DNA of 64,000 bases from Bacteroidales bacterium (GTDB lineage: Bacteria > Bacteroidota > Bacteroidia > Bacteroidales > JAADJA01): positions 62,001 through 126,000 of the forward strand of contig JAGVPB010000040.1 of the NCBI GenBank assembly GCA_020052415.1, in the 5' to 3' direction. Position 1 is the stretch's first letter, and every line of letters begins with the position of its first letter. Below are positions 8,037 through 16,284 of the stretch, piece after piece. The notes beneath the pieces are model-generated. The model saw nothing but the letters and a program-made list of their open reading frames with translations, ran no database searches and was not told where the DNA came from. Made by a program: the position numbers and the translations under genes.

Positions 8037-9668
8037 ATGTACGATATTATTGAGCTAAACGAAAAGTTGGTTAATGAACTTCGTGATATAGCTAAAGAGT
8101 TAAACATTGATAAGTTCGATAGTTTAAAAAAACAAGACCTTATTTATAAAATATTGGATTACCAGGCTCTCAATCCGACAAAGGAAATCCTGGAAAAAGA
8201 GCAGAAAGAAAAAATCTATAACAAAAGGAAACGGGTTAGATTAGAGCCCGGTAAAAGGATAGCTTCTTCTGAAAAATTTCAAACTGAAATAACCGAATCA
8301 GCTCCCGTTGAACCGAAAAACCCGGAAAAAGAATTGTTTTTTACACCTAAAGAAAAAATTGAAGAAGAAATACCACCCATTATGGATGAAGAAGAACCAG
8401 TAAGATTACCCGAAAGCCTTGAAGGCGAGGTTTTGAGCGGCAGTGCAAATGCCGAACCAGTTATTGTGAGTGAAGAAACTGAAATTCCAATTGAATCCGA
8501 TGACAAAAACAAAGTTCCCGGCAAAAAGAAAGATGAATATTCTTTTGAGTTCGAGGGAATGGTTTCCAGTGAAGGCGTTCTTGAAATAATGCAGGATGGC
8601 TATGGTTTTCTGCGTTCTTCAGATTATAACTACCTGAATTCGCCGGATGATATTTATGTTTCCCAATCACAGATCAAACTTTTCGGGCTGAAAACAGGCG
8701 ATACAGTGAGAGGAAGTATAAGGCCTCCAAAAAATGGTGAAAAATATTTTCCACTGATCAAAGTGGAGAAGATCAATGGCAAATTACCTGAACATGTTCG
8801 CGACAGGATACCATTTGATTTTCTTACTCCTCTTTTCCCGAATAAAAAATTCAGACTAACGGGTCACAGAGAAAGTTCAATTTCGACAAGGATCATTGAT
8901 ATGTTTTCACCTATCGGCAAAGGTCAAAGGGGTTTGATCGTTGCACAACCCAAAACAGGTAAAACAGTATTGCTGAAGGAAGTGGCTAATGCTATTGCCG
9001 GCAATCATCCCGATGCATTCCTGATTGTACTTCTCATTGATGAAAGGCCAGAAGAGGTTACCGATATGGAAAGAAGCGTAAAAGCTGAAGTCATCTCCTC
9101 CACCTTTGATGAGCCGGCTGAAAGGCATGTTAAGATTGCCAATCTTGTACTTGAAAAAGCAAAGAGAATGACCGAATGCGGCCATGATGTGGTGATCCTT
9201 CTTGACTCCATTACCCGACTGGCAAGAGCTTATAATACTGTTGCCCCTGCATCCGGTAAAGTACTTTCAGGAGGTGTGGAAGCAAATGCACTTCAGAAGC
9301 CAAAACGTTTCTTTGGCGCTGCAAGGCAGATTGAGCACGGCGGTTCTTTAACTATTATAGCAACAGCACTTACAGAAACAGGATCGAAAATGGACGAAGT
9401 GATCTTCGAAGAATTTAAAGGAACGGGTAATATGGAGCTTCAATTAGACAGAAGGCTTTCGAACAAGAGGATTTATCCGGCCATTGATATTGTGGCTTCG
9501 AGCACAAGAAGGGAAGATTTGCTTATTGATAAGGAGCAGCTTCAGCGCATCTGGATTCTCAGGAATCATCTTGCGGATATGAATCCTCTGGAGGCTATGG
9601 AGTTTTTGAAAGATAAAATGAGGTTTACCGATACGAACGAAGAGTTTTTGATTTCGATGAATGGGTAG
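8037..9668 (+). CDS. rho: Transcription termination factor Rho
   Basis: RNA-dependent helicase that ends transcription. It has 543 residues against about 420 in E. coli; the excess is an acidic, glutamate-rich insert at about residues 55-170, between the N-terminal Rho domain and the RNA-binding cold-shock-like domain ([19 protein letters not shown]). Such inserts are usual in Bacteroidota. The ATPase core has a Walker A motif AQPKTGKT near 303-311, where the usual form is APPKAGKT, and a Walker B motif [16 protein letters not shown] near 383. The gene is monocistronic, with its own promoter and long leader and a strong terminator after it. Rho often controls its own synthesis; here only the long leader hints at this. 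Confidence 0.97.
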   Translation: MYDIIELNEKLVNELRDIAKELNIDKFDSLKKQDLIYKILDYQALNPTKEILEKEQKEKIYNKRKRVRLEPGKRIASSEKFQTEITESAPVEPKNPEKELFFTPKEKIEEEIPPIMDEEEPVRLPESLEGEVLSGSANAEPVIVSEETEIPIESDDKNKVPGKKKDEYSFEFEGMVSSEGVLEIMQDGYGFLRSSDYNYLNSPDDIYVSQSQIKLFGLKTGDTVRGSIRPPKNGEKYFPLIKVEKINGKLPEHVRDRIPFDFLTPLFPNKKFRLTGHRESSISTRIIDMFSPIGKGQRGLIVAQPKTGKTVLLKEVANAIAGNHPDAFLIVLLIDERPEEVTDMERSVKAEVISSTFDEPAERHVKIANLVLEKAKRMTECGHDVVILLDSITRLARAYNTVAPASGKVLSGGVEANALQKPKRFFGAARQIEHGGSLTIIATALTETGSKMDEVIFEEFKGTGNMELQLDRRLSNKRIYPAIDIVASSTRREDLLIDKEQLQRIWILRNHLADMNPLEAMEFLKDKMRFTDTNEEFLISMNG

Positions 9669-9674
9669 TTGGGA

Positions 9675-9728
9675 AGTATTTAGTATTTAGTATGTAGTAC
9701 TGAGTATTTAGTAGTTTGTCATTTAGTT
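9675..9728. repeat. TAGTATTTAGTA short repeat patch
   Basis: Imperfect repetition of TAGTATT/TTAGTA units starting a few bases after the rho stop codon. It is one of several unrelated short-repeat patches in this window that lie just past stop codons. Confidence 0.7.
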
Positions 9729-9773
9729 TCGGGGAGGGGAATTAACCGATTTGAGATAATAATGAAAAGGATT

Positions 9774-9813
9774 TTAAAAAGCCTTCCGGAAACGGGGGGC
9801 TTTTTGCTTTTAA
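9774..9813 (+). terminator. Intrinsic terminator after rho
   Basis: AAAAAGCC (9776-9783) pairs with GGCTTTTT (9798-9805); the loop holds a TTCCGGAA palindrome and a G run. A T-rich tract (TTTTTGCTTTT) follows on the plus strand. The A-run on the other side could also serve the convergent minus-strand gene. Confidence 0.75.
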
Positions 9814-9863
9814 AACGGGAGGGGTTGGGAAATCTATATGATAAAATGTTTTATTACGGTGAA

Positions 9864-10913
9864 TTATAGGTTCCTGAAAGTCAAAACAATCCAATTATAA
9901 AGATAGGAGAAGGCCTCATTGTTCAGATAAAGAAAGCTTGAAATGATATTGCTGCGTTTTCCTTCCAGATAACCGGTTGGCTCAAAATTAATCACCCCAA
10001 CGCTGGTACCATTACCCAGAATTCTTTTATAGGTAATCAAGGTGCGCCGGCTGTGCAGGCCGGATGAGAGTATGTTTACCGAAGAAATATTTTGGTATCT
10101 GCAAAAATGGGTGAAAGCAAGCGAGGCTGCAAGTGTCTGATTTTTTTTCACCGGATCAAATTCAATAAACCGGACTTTTTGAGGATATGCACCGAGCTGA
10201 ACAAGATAATTCCATATTTCGACTGCCTGAGAATTGAATCCACTTACATAGTTAAAATATTCCTTTATCAGGAAAGTATTGTCTGTTCCGGCAAGGAACA
10301 TTGTATCATTTATTTTTAAAGAAGAAATAAACAAGTTCCGGTCCTCCTTTTTCCCATGATATACATCATTGTCGAAAAAGATTAACAGTGATTGTAACCC
10401 ATCTGCGGGAGCCGGAATGTGAAAGATGAATTCTTTGAAATCTGTTTCAGCAAATGCCCCTGCAACGCAATGGCTGTTTATCACAAGGTTAAAATGTGCC
10501 GGATATCCGAGTGCTGCTGTGCCTTTTGAAGTTACAGAAATGTGAAGGCTGTCAGTAAGTAATACCTGTGAGAATTGCCTGCAGTCGAAGGCGAGTGCTG
10601 AATTTGTAAGTAACCAGATGCCACTGTTCTTCTTAGGTTGAATTGAGTTTGTATGATCGAAAAATTCCCGGGTAAGAGATTTAACTTTTTCTCCATTATC
10701 CGGGTATCTTTGTCCGATGATGATTATCTGTGCGACTGAATCCGAATTGATGAGCGGAAGTGCCTGTTCCACTTCAAAGGGTGAAATCCATGCTTCAATA
10801 ACAAGCACATCGCTTTTTATAGGTTCGTGCAACGAAAGAAAGTGCCGGAAAAATACCAGTAAAATTGAATAAATAATGATAATTACAGCCAGATAAAGTG
10901 CAAAACGTTTCAC
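9864..10913 (-). CDS. Membrane-anchored DUF218 (YdcF/ElyC/SanA) protein with an inserted carbohydrate-binding-like module
   Basis: 349 residues. One N-terminal helix (about 5-25) anchors the protein. The DUF218 fold is split: the first half (SDVLVIEAWISPFEVEQAL ... IIIIGQ) ends near residue 70, and the second half (AVEIWNYLVQLGAYPQKV ... SSGLHSRRTLITYKRIL) starts near 230. Between them lies a segment of about 110 residues with FDNDVYHGKKEDRNLFISSL, which resembles the calcium-dependent xylan-binding modules (CBM36/60 type, pattern D-R-N-L-y). DUF218 proteins act in envelope processes such as undecaprenyl-linked sugar handling or vancomycin exclusion, so a sugar-binding insert would fit, but the role here is inferred. 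It is convergent with rho. Confidence 0.7.
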   Translation of the reverse strand: MKRFALYLAVIIIIYSILLVFFRHFLSLHEPIKSDVLVIEAWISPFEVEQALPLINSDSVAQIIIIGQRYPDNGEKVKSLTREFFDHTNSIQPKKNSGIWLLTNSALAFDCRQFSQVLLTDSLHISVTSKGTAALGYPAHFNLVINSHCVAGAFAETDFKEFIFHIPAPADGLQSLLIFFDNDVYHGKKEDRNLFISSLKINDTMFLAGTDNTFLIKEYFNYVSGFNSQAVEIWNYLVQLGAYPQKVRFIEFDPVKKNQTLAASLAFTHFCRYQNISSVNILSSGLHSRRTLITYKRILGNGTSVGVINFEPTGYLEGKRSNIISSFLYLNNEAFSYLYNWIVLTFRNL

Positions 10914-11080
10914 AGTTTTTATATTTGTCAGGTACCTAATGAGTGAACAAATATCGCTTAAATAAAGAAATCACCGAAAATCCCGAGAAATTAAAACATC
11001 TTACATCGGTACGCATTTTTTTAAGAAAATAATAAATATCCGGTTGAAAAAATACCACAGTTTCCATAATTTCTGTAAGG

Positions 11081-11110
11081 TTGCGGATAATTAACTTTCA
11101 ATTATTTTTG
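11081..11110 (+). promoter_or_regulatory. Bacteroidota promoter before the PAP2/GNAT pair
   Basis: TTG (11081-11083), 19-bp spacer, TATTTTTG (11103-11110), ending 26 bp before the ATG at 11137. Both the spacing and the -7 box agree with the phylum consensus. Confidence 0.55.
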
Positions 11111-11136
11111 AGTTGTGTTTTCGAAATGATACCTGA

Positions 11137-12033
11137 ATGTTAAACAAGCGTTTTTATACTAATTTATTGCCGGTCGAATGGATCATGATCAGTTATCTAT
11201 TATTGACGGGAATCCTGATCATTATTTTTTTCGGCAAACTTGAGCAGGCTTATAGTCATTTGATGTTTCGCGTTGCAATATTGGTCATAATATCCATATT
11301 TGCGATAACTGCTGCCAAATGGAACAAAAGCAGGGTTTTCGATATTTGCAGGCTTTACTTTCCTGTAGTGCTTCTGGGTTATTTGTACAAAGAAACCGAT
11401 TACATGAACAACCTCATATTTAAAACCGACCTGGATCCTCTTTTTGCAAACTTAGAAGAATTTATTTTCGGGATGCAGCCCTCAGTCGAATTTTCAAGTG
11501 TTATGTCCTCCGAAATATTCGCTGAATTAATGTATTTCGGTTACTTCGCCTATTATCTTATGATCCTGTTCATTCCGGTCTATTTGTATTTTAAAACCGG
11601 CAGGCAGGAGTCGGAGCAGCTCATCTTCATAATGATTAACTCCTTTTTAATATATTATCTGGTTTTTATTCTTTTACCGGTTGGCGGTCCGCAGTTTTAT
11701 TTTAAAGATCCGTCTCATAACTTACCCGGAGGATATGTATTCGGAACTGCAATCCGGTTTATTCAGGAAGTTGGTGAAGCTCCGACAGCCGCATTTCCCA
11801 GTTCACATGCCAGCATTTATTTAATGCTTACCTATGTTATTTATAAATTTGCCCGTAAGTTGCTGTTCATTGCTATTTCAATTGGTTTTTTATTACTTTT
11901 ATCAACGGTTTATATCAGGGCGCATTATGTAGTGGATGTTTTATTTGCAATGCTTTACACACCGTCACTTTTTATATTCTCTAAAAAATTGCATACCAGG
12001 TTATCGGGATTCACGAAACTAAAAGAAATTTAA
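11137..12033 (+). CDS. PAP2/AUR1-like membrane phosphotransferase or phosphatase
   Basis: A 298-residue protein with about six membrane helices. It carries the PAP2 catalytic motifs AFPSSHAS (about residues 219-226) and RAHYVVDV (about 261-268), with the two histidines that carry and activate the phosphate. A preceding GGPQFYF motif and the layout match the PAP2_3 branch, which includes inositol phosphorylceramide synthases, rather than soluble phosphatases. The stop codon overlaps the ATG of the next gene by one base (TAATG), so the two are translationally coupled. It could be a lipid head-group transferase, a lipid phosphate phosphatase or an undecaprenyl pyrophosphate phosphatase; the substrate is inferred only. 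Confidence 0.8.
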   Translation: MLNKRFYTNLLPVEWIMISYLLLTGILIIIFFGKLEQAYSHLMFRVAILVIISIFAITAAKWNKSRVFDICRLYFPVVLLGYLYKETDYMNNLIFKTDLDPLFANLEEFIFGMQPSVEFSSVMSSEIFAELMYFGYFAYYLMILFIPVYLYFKTGRQESEQLIFIMINSFLIYYLVFILLPVGGPQFYFKDPSHNLPGGYVFGTAIRFIQEVGEAPTAAFPSSHASIYLMLTYVIYKFARKLLFIAISIGFLLLLSTVYIRAHYVVDVLFAMLYTPSLFIFSKKLHTRLSGFTKLKEI

Positions 12034-13157
12034 TGGGTTTAGAAATATATGAAGTGAATACCCGTGCTGACCTAAGAAGATTTATCCATCTTCCAGCAGC
12101 AATTCATAAAAATCACCTTAACTGGATCCCGCCGGTATATATGGATGAGTGGAAGTTTTTTAATCCCCGGAAAAACCATCTGTTCGAAAGTTCCGACACC
12201 CTTCTTTTACTTGCCAGGAAAAATGGGAAAATGGCAGGACGAGTGATGGGAATTATAAACCGAAAATATAATGAAACTCACCAGGAGAATGATGGACGCT
12301 TTTGTTTTCTTGAAACATTTAATGATCCTGAAGTAGCCAAATCCCTGTTAACCGGGGTTGAAAATTGGGCAAGAAGCAAAGGTATGAATGCGATCGTAGG
12401 GCCATTAGGATTTTCCGATAAAGATCCTCAGGGGCTGCTTATCGAAGGATTCGATCAACCAATGGTGATTGCGACCAATTGCAACTTTCCGTATATGGTT
12501 GATTTTGTTGAATTGTCAGGCTACTCCAAGAAAGTTGACCTTGTGGTTTATAAAATAGAGGTACCCGATACAATTCCTGATTTCTACCTGAAAATTTATG
12601 AAAGGGCTATTAAGAACAATAAAGACATCAGGATCATCAAACTATCAGGACGAAGACAAATAAAACCCTATATCACTCCGGTATTAAGCCTTGTCAATGA
12701 AACCTTCAGGGATATTTATGCTTTTGTTCCCCTTGAGGAAAGGGAGATGAAGGAATTTGCACAACGTTACCTTATGATACTTGATAAGCGTTTTATAAAG
12801 ATTATTGAAAATGGCAAAGGCGAAGTCATTGCTTTTATACTTGGAATTCCCGACCTTAGCGAAGGCATCAAAAAAAGCAGGGGCTACGTTTTACCTTTTG
12901 GGATTTTTCAAATAATCCGTTCCCAGCACAGAACTAAACTACTGAGCCTGCTCCTGGGCGGTATCAGGGAAGATTACAGGAATTCCGGACTTGATACGAT
13001 TCTTGGTGTTAAAATGCTTGAAGAAGTTATGAAATCCGGGTTGAAATTTATTGACAGCCACCTGGAACTGGAAACTAATTTCAAAATGCGCGCAGAAATG
13101 GAAAAAATGGGTGGCGTGGTTTATAAAAGGTACCGGATCTATCAGAAAGCACTTTAA
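12033..13157 (+). CDS. Large GNAT-like acyltransferase of a Bacteroidota-wide family
   Basis: 374 residues. The N-terminal part (KNHLNWIPPVYMDEWKFF, LLLARKNGKMAGRVMGII) and VGPLGFSDKDPQGLLIEGF are conserved in a widespread family usually labelled hypothetical or GNAT N-acetyltransferase. The C-terminal part (DSHLELETNFKMRAEMEKMGG, YKRYRIYQKAL) resembles the acyl-CoA-binding end of GNAT folds. It is coupled to the AUR1-like PAP2 gene by a one-base overlap. Bacterial ceramide synthases are GNAT-like, so an N-acyl transfer in lipid synthesis is an attractive but unproved idea. No membrane helix is evident. The end overlaps the convergent ModE-like gene by four bases. Confidence 0.7.
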   Translation: MGLEIYEVNTRADLRRFIHLPAAIHKNHLNWIPPVYMDEWKFFNPRKNHLFESSDTLLLLARKNGKMAGRVMGIINRKYNETHQENDGRFCFLETFNDPEVAKSLLTGVENWARSKGMNAIVGPLGFSDKDPQGLLIEGFDQPMVIATNCNFPYMVDFVELSGYSKKVDLVVYKIEVPDTIPDFYLKIYERAIKNNKDIRIIKLSGRRQIKPYITPVLSLVNETFRDIYAFVPLEEREMKEFAQRYLMILDKRFIKIIENGKGEVIAFILGIPDLSEGIKKSRGYVLPFGIFQIIRSQHRTKLLSLLLGGIREDYRNSGLDTILGVKMLEEVMKSGLKFIDSHLELETNFKMRAEMEKMGGVVYKRYRIYQKAL

Positions 13158-13543
13158 CCTGCAATGCCATCGCTTTCACTCATACTTTTTCTGAAATTGC
13201 TAAAGGCTTCTTCCATAAAGACATCCGCCCTTGCATGAAAATCATCAAAAGCCTTTACAAGCAATTTACCTGCAGGAGTCAGTGATGACTTACCTCCTTC
13301 CGCCCCGCCTCTGCTTTTCGCCAGTAACCTGAATCCCAGTTCGTCTTCAATCCTTTGCAAATCGCCCCATGTTCTCCGGTAAGTCAACCCCAGGGCTATG
13401 GTTGCCGCTTTTAATGAGCCGTGTTTTTCAATGGCTTTCAATATTTGCCATTTTCCATCACCAAGCAGATTTTTTCCTTCCCGGGTGGATAACCAGATTT
13501 TATAATTGAACCTGATTTTTTCGAAATGATAATTGAGCTGCAT
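13154..13543 (-). CDS. ModE-type winged-helix DNA-binding protein without a molybdate-binding domain
   Basis: About 129 residues from the ATG at 13543. A longer frame from 13612 would overlap glyA and adds no family sequence. It is a single LysR/ModE-like winged helix: GDGKWQILKAIEKHGSLKAA is the first helix pair, LTYRRTWGDLQRIEDELGF the recognition helix region, and SRGGAEGGKSSLTPAGKLL the wing. The TOBE domains that bind molybdate in ModE are absent, so the effector is unknown. Such stand-alone domains are often linked to molybdenum or tungsten metabolism, but no such genes are nearby. An inverted repeat right before the start (13551-13574) is either its operator or a terminator for glyA. 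Confidence 0.85.
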   Translation of the reverse strand: MQLNYHFEKIRFNYKIWLSTREGKNLLGDGKWQILKAIEKHGSLKAATIALGLTYRRTWGDLQRIEDELGFRLLAKSRGGAEGGKSSLTPAGKLLVKAFDDFHARADVFMEEAFSNFRKSMSESDGIAG

Positions 13544-13574
13544 AAAAAATAGTTTCCACAAATATATGGAAACT
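13544..13574 (-). promoter_or_regulatory. Inverted repeat around a -7-like box: operator or glyA terminator
   Basis: AGTTTCCA (13551-13558) and TGGAAACT (13567-13574) are a perfect 8-bp inverted repeat. The 8-bp spacer reads TATATTTG on the minus strand, an exact -7 box. This would put the operator of the ModE-like gene on both sides of its own promoter. On the minus strand the repeat is also followed by ATTTTTT (13544-13550), so it could instead end glyA transcription 28 nt after its stop codon. Both may be true. Confidence 0.45.
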
Positions 13575-13601
13575 CTTGGTAACAATTTCAACAGATCAGA
13601 T

Positions 13602-14882
13602 TTACCAGTCAAATATTGGAAATTCGCCCATCATTTCGTTGACCTGTTTCTTTACTTTCAGATTCAGTTCTTCATTTTCAATATCGGATATTAGCTGATC
13701 AATTAATCCTGCAATAAGGGGCATGTGTTCTTCCTTCATCCCTCTTGTTGTAATGGCAGGAGTTCCTATTCTCAATCCCGAAGTCTGGAATGGTGAACGA
13801 CTGTCGAAAGGAACCATATTTTTGTTAACCGTAATATCAGCCTTAACAAGTGTATCTTCAACTTTCCTGCCCGTTATTTCCGGAAATTTGGTTCGAAGAT
13901 CAATCAGCATCAGGTGGTTATCGGTTCCTCCGGAAATTACATGATAACCCAGGTCAACAAATGAATTTGCCAATACTGCTGCATTATTTTTAACCCGGAT
14001 CATATAGTTTTTGTATTCTTCTGACAAAGCTTCACCAAAGGCCACTGCTTTAGCGGCTATAACATGCTCGAGCGGGCCACCCTGAATACCCGGAAAAACT
14101 GCCGAATCGAATAAGGATGACATGGATCGAACTGCCCCTTTTGGCGTTGTTTTTCCAAAGGGATTGTCAAAATCTTTTCCCATCATAATAATCCCGCCTC
14201 TCGGCCCGCGAAGAGTTTTGTGGGTTGTAGAAGTAACGACGTGACAATATTTCAAAGGATCATTCAGCAATCCGGTTGCGATTAATCCTGCAGGATGCGC
14301 GATGTCGGCCATAAGCCATGCTCCGATTTTGTCTGCTATTTCTCTCATCCGTTTGTAATCCCAGTCGCGCGAATAAGCTGAAGCGCCGGCAAGGATAAGC
14401 TTTGGTTTTTCAACTAGGGCCGTTTCTTCCATTTTATCATAATCAACGGTTCCGGTTTCTTCACCTACTTTATAAGCAATGGGTTTATATAAAATTCCGG
14501 AGGAATTCACCGGAGAACCATGAGAAAGATGACCGCCATGAGAGAGGTCAAGCCCCATGAATACATCGCCGGGTTTGAGCAGGGTGAGGAAAACAGCCAT
14601 ATTTGCCTGTGCTCCTGAATGTGGCTGAACATTTACCCATTCCGCACCAAAAAGTTGTTTGAGTCGGTCAATGGCGAGCTGTTCTGTTTCGTCCACATTC
14701 TGGCAGCCACCATAATAGCGTTTGCCCGGATAACCCTCGGCATATTTATTTGTCATTACCGATCCCATCGCTTGTAATACCTGTTCGCTTACAAAGTTTT
14801 CGGAAGCAATCAGTTCGATGCCGTATTTTTGACGATCTGCCTCTTTTTGAATGATCTCAAAAACCAAATTATCTCTTTTCAT
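13602..14882 (-). CDS. glyA: Serine hydroxymethyltransferase
   Basis: Cytosolic PLP enzyme that converts serine and THF to glycine and methylene-THF, the substrate of the MetF domain encoded near the left edge. At 426 residues it is the usual length. The PLP lysine is K222 in [14 protein letters not shown]. Other family motifs are [24 protein letters not shown] and [10 protein letters not shown] -7 box (TATTTTTG, 14949-14956) lies upstream. The gene is divergent from the M16 protease operon. Confidence 0.97.
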   Translation of the reverse strand: MKRDNLVFEIIQKEADRQKYGIELIASENFVSEQVLQAMGSVMTNKYAEGYPGKRYYGGCQNVDETEQLAIDRLKQLFGAEWVNVQPHSGAQANMAVFLTLLKPGDVFMGLDLSHGGHLSHGSPVNSSGILYKPIAYKVGEETGTVDYDKMEETALVEKPKLILAGASAYSRDWDYKRMREIADKIGAWLMADIAHPAGLIATGLLNDPLKYCHVVTSTTHKTLRGPRGGIIMMGKDFDNPFGKTTPKGAVRSMSSLFDSAVFPGIQGGPLEHVIAAKAVAFGEALSEEYKNYMIRVKNNAAVLANSFVDLGYHVISGGTDNHLMLIDLRTKFPEITGRKVEDTLVKADITVNKNMVPFDSRSPFQTSGLRIGTPAITTRGMKEEHMPLIAGLIDQLISDIENEELNLKVKKQVNEMMGEFPIFDW

Positions 14883-14948
14883 TTGATATACTTTACGTTG
14901 TTGATCCTGTTGAAAATAAACCGACTTTCACTAACGTGAAGGGCACGG

Positions 14949-14956
14949 CAAAAATA
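14949..14956 (-). promoter_or_regulatory. -7 box before glyA
   Basis: On the minus strand the sequence reads TATTTTTG (TAnnTTTG), 67 bp before the glyA start. No convincing -33 element was seen. Confidence 0.35.
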
Positions 14957-14966
14957 TAAAAATTAT

Positions 14967-14997
14967 TTTGCCTCCTGTAGTTATTGAAATATATTTG
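14967..14997 (+). promoter_or_regulatory. Consensus Bacteroidota promoter of the M16 operon
   Basis: TTTG (14967-14970), exactly 19 bp, TATATTTG (14990-14997). It is one of the two best promoter matches in the window and lies 48 bp before the ATG at 15046. A second -7-like TATGTTTG (15034-15041) is too close to the start codon to drive it. Confidence 0.7.
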
Positions 14998-15045
14998 CGA
15001 TAAAGATGTTTTAATAAACATGATGTTTTTTAATATGTTTGCAGG

Positions 15046-16281
15046 ATGATATCCTTCGAAAAATTCACATTGGACAATGGACTGAAAGTAATAGTTCACC
15101 AGGATAAATCCACTCCCATAGTGGCATTAAATATCCTTTATGATGTTGGAGCCCGTGATGAGGATCCGGACAAGACAGGATTTGCACATTTGTTTGAACA
15201 CCTTATGTTCGGCGGTTCTGTTAATATCCCGAAATATGATATACCCCTCGAAAATGCAGGCGGAGAAAATAATGCTTTCACAAATAATGACATCACAAAT
15301 TATTATCTGACAATTCCACGTCAGAACCTTGAACTTGCTTTCTGGCTCGAATCGGATCGCATGCTCGATCTGGTATTTTCCAAAAAGAGCTTATCGGTCC
15401 AGCGAAATGTGGTCATTGAAGAGTTCAAACAATCTTATCTGAACCAACCCTATGGGGATGTTTGGTTATTGCTCAGGCCTCTGGCATATAAAGTTCATCC
15501 TTACCAGTGGTCAACCATCGGAAAAGAAATTTCACATATTGAGAATGCAACTATTGAAGATGTTAAGGTTTTTTACAGGAAGTATTATAATCCGAACAAT
15601 GCCATCATGACTGTTGCAGGAAATGTGGAAATTAAGGAAATTGAAAGACTTGCTCAAAAATGGTTCGGTACGATTAAACCGGGTGAAAAACACATCAGAA
15701 ATATACCACCCGAACCCGCACAAACTGAAGCCCGTACCCTGACAACCCGCAGGAAAGTTCCGTTTGATTCAATTTATATGGTTTATCACATGTGCTCCAG
15801 ATCAAACAAGGAATACCATTCCACCGACCTTCTTTCTGATATACTCTCAAACGGGTATTCGTCGCGGCTGTATTTACAACTTGTGAAAGAGAAAAGACTG
15901 TTTAGCGATATTCATGCTTATATCAGCGGCGACATTGATAATGGACTATTTATAGTTACGGGTAAGCTTATTAAAAACATCAAAATGGAGGATGCAGAGA
16001 GTGCTATCATAGATGAGCTTGAAACAGTGAAGGAAATATTGGTGCGGGATGAAGAACTGCAAAAAGTAAAAAATAAAATTGAATCAACCCTTGAATTTTC
16101 TGAGATTAATGTTCTTGATAAGGCTATGAATCTTGCTTACGCCGAATTGCTTGGCGATGCCGATATGATCAACAGGGAAAAATCGAATTATCATGCAGTT
16201 ACAAAAGAGCAAATCCGAAAAACTGCACAGGAGGTATTCAGAACTGAAAATTGTTCCACACTTTATTATTTCGCAAATTAG
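15046..16281 (+). CDS. M16 family zinc metallopeptidase, catalytic subunit
   Basis: 411 residues, one insulinase/MPP-type half. The inverted zinc motif HLFEH is at residues 48-52, with the further glutamate expected in the VVIEEFKQS region near 125. It has no signal peptide, so it would act in the cytoplasm unless exported by another route. The following gene, 3 bp downstream, encodes a related protein without the zinc motif. The pair matches the split catalytic/regulatory arrangement of bacterial M16B peptidases, in which the two halves form a clam-shell that degrades peptides. Confidence 0.92.
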   Translation: MISFEKFTLDNGLKVIVHQDKSTPIVALNILYDVGARDEDPDKTGFAHLFEHLMFGGSVNIPKYDIPLENAGGENNAFTNNDITNYYLTIPRQNLELAFWLESDRMLDLVFSKKSLSVQRNVVIEEFKQSYLNQPYGDVWLLLRPLAYKVHPYQWSTIGKEISHIENATIEDVKVFYRKYYNPNNAIMTVAGNVEIKEIERLAQKWFGTIKPGEKHIRNIPPEPAQTEARTLTTRRKVPFDSIYMVYHMCSRSNKEYHSTDLLSDILSNGYSSRLYLQLVKEKRLFSDIHAYISGDIDNGLFIVTGKLIKNIKMEDAESAIIDELETVKEILVRDEELQKVKNKIESTLEFSEINVLDKAMNLAYAELLGDADMINREKSNYHAVTKEQIRKTAQEVFRTENCSTLYYFAN

Positions 16282-16284
16282 CTT

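Noticed and set aside
13544-13612. N-terminal extension of the ModE-like protein to 13612
   Set aside because: It overlaps the glyA 3' end and translates through the inverted repeat; the ATG at 13543 gives the normal domain start.
15034-15041. TATGTTTG as -7 box of the M16 operon
   Set aside because: It ends four bases before the start codon; the consensus promoter at 14967-14997 fits better.
14893-15099. 68-codon minus-strand frame between glyA and the M16 gene
   Set aside because: It runs across two promoters and into the M16 coding start, and its product has no protein-like pattern.
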